The notes beneath the pieces were generated by a model. The model was not told where the DNA came from. It did not search any database and was given only the letters and a program-made list of their open reading frames with translations. Source: Pachypanchax playfairii (Eukaryota; Chordata; Actinopteri; Cyprinodontiformes; Aplocheilidae). Taken from it: DNA of 64,000 bases. This document shows, piece after piece, positions 54,898-64,000 of this stretch. The translations under genes were made by a program, and so were the position numbers. The stretch is taken from the NCBI GenBank assembly GCA_006937955.1, contig SSNP01000051.1, positions 1,408,750-1,472,749 on the forward strand, given 5' to 3'. How positions within the stretch are numbered: the first letter of the stretch is position 1; every line of letters begins with the position of its first letter.

Positions 54898-57397
54898 CGC
54901 CACAAACAAACAAAACTACCCAGATGCTGCCCGTGTACTGAAATGGGTTATCTTATAAAGGCAGCAGGTGAGCCCAATACAGCCTAATTGAGCACCTGAG
55001 AGAGGGGCGGAGCTTATCAGTTGTAGTCACATAACGAACCACAGGCCCGATGCGTGAGAGTCAACGGGGACAGGTGTCCCCTTAAACCAGGGACGACTAA
55101 ACCGGGTGATCCGAGTTTATTAACAGCTGACAGATCAATATGCAATAAAGACATATACATATAAATTAACTGATTCTTAGCACAGAGTCTAAAATTAAAA
55201 ATATCTATTGAATTCATTAACTTTATTCATTACACTTGTGCTTCAGTGTTTCATTAATTTTTTGTTTACATCGGTCATGTGCCTGAAGCGGAGGGCGAGC
55301 AGCCGCATCTGAGCGGGGTACCCGGCTGATGTCCCCGCTGAAGGCTCGTTTATGACGGGGTACAGACTCCGCCTGCCCGGTTAGCTGGTCGTCATTCGGC
55401 CGGTAAAAGGTGTGAGTGCATGTAATGTTTTCATGACCGACCATAGACTTCGTTTCTGTTTTTTATTATTATTGTTTGTTTCTTCCATTTTACAAAATAA
55501 AACAATTTATTGACAAATTATTGAAAGTATTTCAGTTTTGGTTTCTGCCTTTTCAGTAACAACCAATGAGATGCCGCTAAAATAACTTGTATTTCGTTAA
55601 TAAACACACTGAACATGTACAAATCTAGCCGTGAAAAACAAAAGCCAAGCGGACTTGTGAACGGTCGGCATGTGCAGCACGGGAGGGATTAACGGCTCTG
55701 CCGTTGCTCCTCCGGTTGTTGTTGCTCTTCCGGTGAAGCTAACGAGCCGCTGCAGCGCTGGTAGCAACTCGAGCTCCAATAACACACAAATTAGCTGCTT
55801 TACGGTCCAGTTAGGATGAATTTAAGAGAACAGGAGGTTTGAAGAACTGTGCACATTTGTTCGCATTGAAGGGGGATTTGGAACTGTAAAACCTGGTAAC
55901 TATTGGAAACTGCTTTGTCGACTTTGGAGGATGTTGTTTTGATGATGTAGCTCCGTTAGTTAGCCAGCGGAAGCCTCAGTTTGGAAGAGTTCGCCCAAGA
56001 TGCTAACTCACTTTGGTGCGAGAATTTAACTTAAAGACCGATAACTGCTGCGTTATAATAAACAACTTGGTGACTGATATCATAAGTGCCGTTTTGTGAT
56101 ACAGAGTTCAGTGTTGTTGTTTAGAAGAATCTAATGGTTGGACCTAAAGTCAGGACATTTTTTCTCGGATCACAACAAAAGGATTTTTGATCACAAACTG
56201 CCAGCTAGCTCAGTTACGCTAACGTTAGCTTCCTATGCTAGATTAAAACTTTTTAATTAACTAGCTTCTGTTTACCGATGCGTTAGCTTTTGTTTTTTCG
56301 CGTTTTATTTGTAACGAACATCTTTCAGATTTTAATGGTAGTAAAAATCGTGATGTGATTTGATTTGAGTAGGCCCCTCCTCCTGAGAGTTAGCACCCGG
56401 CCTTCACAAGTCCCAAAATAATTGTTTGTCTACTAATGCTTGTTGGACAACTTTCACTGACTTATTCATCAGGTTAATGTCATCACAATATGCACCAGGA
56501 AAACGCTTATCCTGTCTTCGTTTTTAAACATGTATAAACTAGTAGTTTGGATGTCACGTCGCGTTTGCAATGAGCTAAAATCGCGTGGACTTTTGGTCAA
56601 TTTGGCGCAAGAGAACTACATGTATTGTTGCATGTATAAAAACAACATTTATCTGTATACTTTAATTCTCTCAAAAACAGGAAACAAACACTGTTATTTC
56701 AGACAGATCAAACAAACTTCATTGGCTTGTTATCTGTTAGACTTGTTGTGTTTGTGTAGTTTGAATTTCACACCAGTGATTTGGTCAGAATCAGCGTTTG
56801 TACAGCTTTGAACATTTTCCTTTTATCTACCAGAGTTTGTTCAAAATCCTAGATTCCTAAACAAAAAAACATCTTGTTTATATGTTGTTTAAAATACTAG
56901 ATAAGTTCTGAAAAGAGCTTTTTTATTATGTTCTAATTTATGGGATTCATTGAGTTGTGCTTACTGTTAGCAGGCCTTATCCCTAGGGGGGTATTTGTTT
57001 TTGTCTATAGTGAAGAAGTACAGTTATCAATTTTTAGTAGCTATTACTTGCAAAGTCAGCCCATGATGTTCCAGGTGGAACTTCAGTGTAGTTCTGCGTC
57101 AGTGGTTATCCATTTATGATCTGTCATGATAATTAGCTGTGCTGTTACAGCCCTCTTAGTCTTGCAATCTTAATATGTTGAGTGTTAATGTTTGTTTTGT
57201 TTCTAATCTTGTGATCTGTTTGGCTTTTTCTCCAAAGGTATCCATATCTTTTGAGTGTACACTGGCTTCCACGCTGTGACATATCTGTCACTGGAGGGGC
57301 TCCTCAGATCAAGGGCCCAAGCTGTTGCTCCAGGTCCCCCTCTGTTTCTGTGTGAGAAATCTTACACCAAGTCCTCTGGGGACTCCCTGCAGCAAAG
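54898..57397. promoter_or_regulatory. Divergent promoter region between the receptor gene and smad2, with the smad2 5' UTR
   Basis: 2.5 kb between the two start codons. A CpG-richer patch at about 55250-55780 is a candidate smad2 promoter or first exon; a possible donor (CCTG|GTAACT) lies near 55894. The coding exon of smad2 is preceded by the acceptor CTTTTTCTCCAAAG at about 57238. The receptor 5' UTR is short. No TATA box assigned. Confidence 0.45.
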
Positions 57398-60300
57398 ATG
57401 TCATCCATCTTGCCTTTCACTCCTCCTGTGGTGAAGAAGCTTTTGGGCTGGAGGAAGTCGACCAGTGGATCGGGCATAGCAGGTGGTGGAGAGCAGAACG
57501 GGCAAGAGGAGAAATGGTGCGAGAAGGCTGTGAAGAGCCTAGCGAAGAAGCTAAAGAAGACAGGTCAGCTAGATGAGCTGGAGAAAGCTATCACCTCACA
57601 GAACTGCAACACAAAGTGTGTCACCATCCCCAGGTATACAGCAGATTCCTGGCCTACCGTTCATATATGTTTGAAAACACTGTTTTTGTTGTTTCTGTAC
57701 TCCCACGTAGTTGAGACCTCTGCAAAATATGCAACCCAAATGTTTTGGCAGTTGGTCGATGCTGATCCTAATTTTACTCATTCTGATTTTGTTGTTTCCT
57801 GCTCAGATGACTTAGTGAGGCAACTCTTGAAAATATAAAAGTGCTTTGTTTAGGGAAGCTGAATAGTTGAAACTGCAAAATTTGAGGATAAGTAAAATAT
57901 GTGTTTGTTTACAAATGTACTGACACTTTGACCGTTTCTTGTACTTTCTCATGAGAGGAAACAAACCCTTGAAGGTCAAGAGAAGATATTCTCTTTTATC
58001 AGTCAACCAGTTTTGATTAACCAGCCTCGTGTTGAGATGGTTCATTTTGTTTAACAGTTTCCTTTTCGTGGTTTCTTGCCAGATGTCTCGTCACATGTGT
58101 GTCACAACAAAGAAAAACATGTTGTAGACCCTGTTATGGTGTAAAAATGTAGAGGCTGGTACAGTGTTATTGGTTGTTGTTTTTTTTACAGTTAAAATGC
58201 ATACATATATTACAAATTCCCAAATGGCTTTCTCTTGGGCTACTAGCTGGTATATCTTTACAGTTCTGTGACCTATTTAACCAGTTTACTGCTGTTAAAG
58301 GTGTTCATTAGATATTTGAATTCTTCTGTAAATGTTTTCTTCCTGCAGTGAAACATATGAACTGGTGGGAGGTAAAGTTTAGTGTCTACAAGTTTTTATG
58401 GCTTCTGGAAATACATTATTCGCTGCCATGTCATACGTTAATTAATTGCAACTTTAAATTGCATTTGAAATCCCACTTTAATGGTCATTGTGTTTTGTAT
58501 TCTTATGGTGCGTTCACACCGGCCGCTTTGTCAGCGTCAAGCAACGTTCATAACGCTTGAAAGTTGAAGCTTGTAACGCCTGCCAGTAAGAGCGCATAGG
58601 CGTTGAAGCTCGTAACGCTTGACCGTTAAAAAGAGCGTGTAGGCGGGGCTTCCTTTGTTATCGGATGTTCTGAGCTATGGCGGATCATATAGAGAGAGTG
58701 GCTTGGCTTTATTTACTCTGTTTGTGGATACACCCCATTCTTCAGATGCGTTCTGAGTTTGAGGAGTTAAACTATTTGCTCCAGGAGCTACATATGGATG
58801 AGGTTCGCTTCCAGCGCTACTTCCGTCTGTCCCGCGCCCTGTTTGAAGACTTCCTGCTTCATTCAGGTACGTCACTACGATGAGACGCTCTGATTGGTTG
58901 ACATGCCGCTTCAAGAGCGTCAAAAGTTCAGCTAGCTGAACTTCTGCGTTGCTCGCGCTTCAAGCGTCAACGCCTGAAACGCTCGAAAAGTTGACGCTGC
59001 TAACGCTCACAAAGCGACGTAGGGACTCTGACGCTGGTGTGACTGACTCCACTGTAGACTTTACATGTAAACTTGACGCTTCTGACGTTGACGGTTGGGC
59101 CGGTGTGAACGCACCATTAGAATTCAACTTGTAGAATATGTGATCGTCCTGTTATTCAGAAGCAACCACTTGTGTCCATCTCACGTTTTTCTTTCTTTGA
59201 CATGTTCTTGTGGATATTTTGAGAATACCTGAAAATATTTACCCCCCATGATCATTGTTTTCTTTGAATGTTTCCAGATACATTGTGTCTAAAAGCCAGT
59301 GAGAAAGTTTTGAGTTATCAATTGTTTCATTGTCCGTTAGCAGTTTCCATGTTCTATATTTTTCTCATAATTTGGTCAAAAGGCTTCTCTTATTCGAAGT
59401 TCCCATCTTTCATTTCCACAGCTAAAATTAATGTCTTTATTTTTGCCATAAGACTCCAATAAAAGAGGCCTTTTAATGTTCACACACCCATATGGATATT
59501 TCTGAATGAGCCATGTCCCATGTTTATCATTTGTTTTTTTGTTTGTGTTTTGTTGTTTTCTCTGTGTACAGCAATTGCTCTGAAATATGGGGACTGAGTT
59601 CACCAAATACGATAGAACAGTGGGATACATCAGGCCTTTACAGCTACCCTGACCAAACCAGGTGACTATCCTCAACTATGGTAAAGTGTTGCATATAACT
59701 TTGATGTGGGAAAGCTGACGTTACAATGTTGGAGGTAACAGATGTTGAGAACATCTTTTGTTTCTCATCACTACTAAATACAGTCCATCTCTTTTACCTC
59801 CTGTACCTGGTCATATTATGTGTAGCACCCTTCTATCTGCTGTGTATCACCTGCCTGTCTTATTACCATGTCCTGTTTGCTGTTCAATCAGATCCTTAGA
59901 TGGCCGCCTGCAAGTTTCCCACAGAAAGGGACTTCCTCATGTTATCTACTGCCGCTTATGGCGATGGCCAGACCTTCACAGCCACCACGAGCTGCGTGCC
60001 ATTGAGGCCTGTGAGTATGCCTTCCACCTCAAGAAGGATGAGGTCTGCATCAACCCCTACCACTACCAAAGGGTGGAGACCCCAGGTGAGAGAAATCTGA
60101 CCAGTGGATTTTTGTACAAATCTTTTAAAATACATGTTTCAGTGGATTTAAAATGCATCCATCGCTCTGAGCTGATGCTGGTAGTTGTCAGTGTGTTTTA
60201 GCAGCAGGCGTGTTGCTCTGTCTACCATCTATGACAGATAATTAGTGTTCCCTTGTTATTAGCCGCTTCCACGTCTCCTTTTTCAGATCTTTTTGAACTG

Positions 60301-63300
60301 TATTTGTAAAACACAACAGCTAACTTTTGCTAACTGTGCTGGACTTGAGCTGTCAGCAATTTTTTATGGTGTGTTCATTGGCGAGAACATTTGTCTCTGA
60401 GTGTTTAATCTGCAAGTCAAGCTAAAGTCAAGTCAAGCCAATCACTGTCGCCCACCAAGCAGTTAGTTGGTGCCCCCGAAGTCACATTTCAACATGTATA
60501 ACCGTCTGTTTATGTAAACATTAAGATATACAAAAGATTTGATGTAGTTTATTCAGATGTCTTCATCACTGTCTCAGAAGGATAGTGTCTGAGGGTTCAG
60601 GATCCTCTCCGCTGATGGGCAGTCCTAATGCTTCAGTATAAGAAGTCATTTTGGACCATAGTTTCTACTTTATGGCGACACTTTTTAGAGAGGCTCATTT
60701 TCTGTTCCAACATAACTGTGCTCCTGTGCACAAGCAAGGACTGAAGATATTTTTGATGATAAAAAACTAGTCTGTAGTCATGACATCAACCTCACTCAGC
60801 ACCTTTAGGATGAACTGGAACACAGATCAGTGCCTAAATGAGTTCAAAATCTCACAGAAACCTTCCAGAGAAAAGTGTTATTGCTGCATAAAGGGGACAA
60901 ACTCCATACTAAAGTACATGTACTGTATATGATTATACTATATAATTCTATTCAGATACAGTTCTCTCTTTATGTTGCGTATGGCTTGTTCGCTTGTTTA
61001 ACCCTAACCCTGTTCTCAATTAGAACAGAGTTAAAGGGTTTTGGTTTGTATTGTCAGCGTCTGTTTATGAAGTCTGTTTTACTTTCAAGCAGTTTAAACA
61101 TTTTGTTTAATGTTCACCGGGAGCTTCAAGCGTTTTAAAATACATACATCTTATCTTAAAAGCACCAACAGTAAAACATTTAAGCTAATAGGACTTTTTC
61201 CTTCTGTTGCTTCTACCCAATGCTGTAGTGCTGCCTCCTGTTCTCGTGCCAAGACACTCAGAAATCCTTCCAGAGCTGCCACCTCTGGATGACTACACTC
61301 ATTCCATACCTGAGAACACAAACTTTCCTGCTGGAATTGAACCTCCAAATAACTATATACCAGGTAAGAATGTCTGTGTTTATCTGTAGTTTCACTAATG
61401 TACAAACTATAAACTGGAAAGGAATGGCTTTTCACATTTCTGCACATTTATTTTGATAATATTTGTAATGATTTAATAATCACAACATATAAAATGAGCT
61501 TGCTTGCTTGTTTGTTTGTTTTTCCCCTTCGCTTCCATGATTTCCATAGAGACACCTCCACCAGGCTACATCAGTGAGGATGGAGAGGCCAGCGATCAAC
61601 AGATAAATCAAAGTATGGACACAGGTAGCCTAGACTAGCATATCTGTCTTCTTTGTCCACCTGTCTCACTGTTATCGTAATGATTCTTACACTGCATGTC
61701 AGTCTACATCAAGTTTTATGTCATTAGCAATAACTTTTAGTAAGTTGCAGGTATTTTTACTAACCAGCTAACAGCCACTGGTTTGATGACTGAGTCTGAC
61801 TTAAATTCAAAATGAAATGTGGCTATTCAGACTGTCAGTTTGGCATCATGTAGTTATCAGTATGTCCCCTTTTATTCTAGAAGTTTGCAGTTTTAATTGA
61901 TGGAGTCATTTGACAGGAAGAATAAAGATTCTGATCAAAAAGTTTATTCAGACTTAAGACTGACACTTTAAATCTTTCAGATTATTCTTATTGGTGTATT
62001 ATGAGGGTGAGACTTTAAACCACTTCAGAGCAGCATAGGAAACTGTTGTGTTTATATTCACCTGCATGTATCTTTGCTGTCATAGCATTATTAGCTGGTT
62101 CAGTTTTGTCACGTCAAGGTGTGTTTACATTATTATTGTTTGTTTACATTATTGTTGTGTGTTTACATTATTATTGTGTGTTAACTGTTGAATGACCCTG
62201 ATAATTTGGTAACTAGAAGACACAGTCAATGACTTTTGGTGTAACAACAAAAAGCTTTATAAAGAAAGTCTTCCTCCCGTTCAGATCAGTTTTAGTATTA
62301 TTTTGGTTTGGATTTGCAAGACAGTTTTGTCATGAAGCTTTAATCTCATATTAACTATGTAACATCTGACACTGTTGGTTTTTCTTGGTCAGGTTCTCCA
62401 GCAGAACTCTCCCCCAGTACTCTGTCCCCTGTTAATCACAGCATGGGTAAGTACTATGGTTACCAAGTTCGGCACCACTTTACAGAAAGATGTCATACAC
62501 AGGAAGTGGATGGGTTAATGTAACTGATGTGATCCTGTACTGTAGACCTCCAGCCGGTGACGTACTCTGAGCCAGCCTTCTGGTGCTCTATAGCATACTA
62601 CGAGCTCAACCAGCGTGTGGGGGAGACGTTCCACGCATCTCAACCTTCTCTAACAGTTGATGGATTTACAGATCCATCGAATTCGGAGCGGTTTTGTTTG
62701 GGCCTGCTGTCTAACGTTAACAGGAACGCCACTGTGGAGATGACTCGAAGACACATAGGTAAGATACAGCTGCAGATAAAATGTCTTTTATGTTGAAGTT
62801 TCTAAACACTTGTTATATGTTACATAATTCTGACTATAATTATTTGAACAAATGGATTCTTCCTGTGTGTTAACAGGAAGAGGAGTTAGACTTTACTACA
62901 TTGGAGGGGAGGTGTTTGCTGAGTGCTTGAGTGATAGTGCTATCTTTGTCCAGAGTCCAAACTGTAACCAGCGGTATGGCTGGCATCCAGCGACGGTGTG
63001 TAAAATACCTCCAGGTAAGTGGCTGGAAGTGCCAGTTAAAGAAAACTGTCGGCTTCTTCGTGTTTAGGCACACTGATTTAACTTATTTTAATTCCATTAC
63101 AATTTGCCGTACTGTTTCTTTAAAATCTGATCCTTCGAGTTATGTCACCCAATTTCTATTTATATTGAGCCAAAAACAGTATTTGCTGAAGTAAAAAGGG
63201 GTCTTGAGTTTTTAGCTCTTGCAGAAATGTCAAACTACTTTTGTACAGCTTTGTAATTTGCTGTCTGTCTACAGAGGGACTTGTTAAGCATTGAATATTC

Positions 63301-64000
63301 ACAGGATGGTGGTTACATCAAATGGGCTCCGTTTTGTTTGTGTAGATTCTCAGATTTAATAGAACCAGCTGGTGTTTATGGATTCTGCTTAAAATGTTGT
63401 TTATATTTCCCGTTTGCAACATTATTGACTTATCTCCAATCAGTATTTATAAAAAGTCTTTGCAAACAAACTCTTTAATACAATGTTTTAAAAATCGACT
63501 GGTGAAATCTGTTATCAGTGATAATGAGACAAACCCTGCGATCTGTGATAAATTAGGCTGGTTCTGGAGACTGAACTGGTCCGCTTGTGTTGATTAAAAA
63601 CTTGCTGAAAAATGTTCATCATCCTCTTCACAACACAGTAACTCAACAACAGTGTCCGCAGTCAGGAGATCCTTCCTGTCCACAGCTAGAACCCTCTACA
63701 GCGACTCTCTGAAGAAACATGGAGTCTAATCTAATTTTAGCTTGAGGTGGGGTGGGGGGGGTAATAAAGGATGTTTGAATTGAATCTGTATTGATAAACT
63801 ATCTCCCTGCACTCTGATCCACATAAAACAGGGAGGTTCAAACGTTCACGTGAAGAGACGTGTGATTCTAATGTGATGTAATAACATGAAGCAGACTTGA
63901 CTCTGGAAGACACGTTCCAGTCTTTTTTCTTTTTTTAAGAACCACTTTCAGCACCAGTCCTGATTTAATACTGGAACCATATTTGTGGATCTACCTATAA
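57398..64000 (+). CDS. smad2: SMAD2 signal transducer, C-terminal end outside the window
   Basis: Coding exons: 57398-57633, 59572-59661, 59892-60085, 61229-61363, 61550-61624, 62393-62446, 62546-62758, 62877-63014, all GT/AG and phase-consistent. MH1 begins SSILPFTPPVVKKLLGWRKS with the DNA-binding hairpin region RSLDGRLQVSHRKGLPHVIY. The 90-nt exon at 59572 encodes the 30-residue insert (CSEIWGLSSPNTIEQWDTSG) that separates SMAD2 from SMAD3 and blocks direct DNA binding in the full isoform. The linker has the PPPGY WW-binding motif and SP/TP sites. MH2 starts at WCSIAYYELNQRVGETFHAS and runs to WHPATVCKIPPG. The last exons, with the L3 loop and the SSMS receptor phosphorylation tail, were not found before 64000. 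SMAD2 carries TGF-beta/Activin/Nodal signals to the nucleus with SMAD4. Confidence 0.96.
58506..59116 (+). mobile_element. PIF/Harbinger-type element with transposase fragment in smad2 intron
   Basis: TGGTGCGTTCACACCGG at the left and its complement at the right, flanked by TTA on both sides (58503-58505 and 59117-59119), a 3-bp duplication typical of Harbinger. Inside, 58677-58883 encodes 68 residues ending MDEVRFQRYFRLSRALFEDF, like the start of HARBI1-type nucleases. The catalytic DDE part is missing. Multiple AACGCTTGA/CAAGCGTT-like repeats fill the ends. Confidence 0.85.
60640..60905 (+). pseudogene. Decayed Tc1 transposase end in smad2 intron
   Basis: Diverged reading of the Tc1 catalytic end: a CAACATAACTGTGCTCCTGT stretch (QHNCAPVH-like), then HQPHSAPLG-like and DELEHRSVP-like residues. 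Too broken to encode protein. Confidence 0.55.
63015..64000. other. smad2 intron up to the window edge, with a LINE 3' fragment
   Basis: At about 63600-63790 the plus strand has HHPLHNTVTQQ- and RRSFLSTARTLYSDSL-like residues followed by GGGGGGGTAATAAAGGATG and TTGAAT units. This looks like an L2-type LINE end (compare SSHPLHDTVIKQQ of the full L2). No further smad2 exon is seen. Confidence 0.5.

Overview
The window is vertebrate, most likely teleost (percomorph-type) genomic DNA. Its genes are split into many short exons with canonical GT/AG borders. It is rich in fish-typical transposons: Tc1, L2 LINE, hAT, Harbinger, TTAA-flanked elements and tRNA-derived SINEs. The receptor gene at 47.9-54.9 kb has the layout of a fish ovarian lipoprotein receptor. 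Three runs of N mark assembly gaps (6022, 31859-31868, 48591-48600).

Layout. 1-7.4 kb: a Ty3/gypsy-type LTR retrotransposon on the minus strand. Its pol frame is open from 4488 to the window edge. Its gag carries one stop codon and a Tc1 insertion that is cut off at a gap. It has a tRNA-Pro primer-binding site and a 741-bp LTR; the other LTR lies outside the window. A slippery heptamer followed by a predicted hairpin/pseudoknot joins gag to pol. 7.6-20.3 kb: a nested transposon zone. It holds a spliced hAT transposase, a deleted Tc1, two TTAA-flanked elements (one with a THAP-domain fragment), a decayed L2 interrupted by an intact Tc1, and a full-length L2 inside a piggyBac-like element. 20.3-25.9 kb: gene-poor, with SINE and MITE copies and probably the 3' UTR of the next gene.

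25.9-37.4 kb: tia1 (minus, 12 coding exons, 386 codons), an RNA-binding protein with three RRMs. Its large intron 8 holds two inverted Tc1 arms meeting at a 10-N gap. 38.0 kb: tRNA-Gly(CCC). 38.2-39.5 kb: a decayed mariner-like element. 40.4-44.4 kb: rchy1 (plus, 9 exons, 268 codons), a CHY/RING-H2 E3 ubiquitin ligase. 45.5-46.1 kb: a small secreted acidic Ser/Glu-rich protein gene (minus) that looks like an SCPP gene. 47.9-54.9 kb: an LDLR-family receptor (minus, 21 exons, 1343 codons), probably lrp13. 57.4 kb to beyond the right edge: smad2 (plus), with 8 coding exons present and the end of MH2 missing.

The host genes do not form a pathway together; they are a syntenic series of unrelated single genes. 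For tia1, rchy1 and the receptor I added the exon lengths, and each sum is a multiple of three with a compatible phase at every junction. This supports the models independently of homology. The most notable signals are the gag-pol frameshift module, the several TTAA-flanked families, the THAP fragment inside one of them, and the SCPP-like gene.
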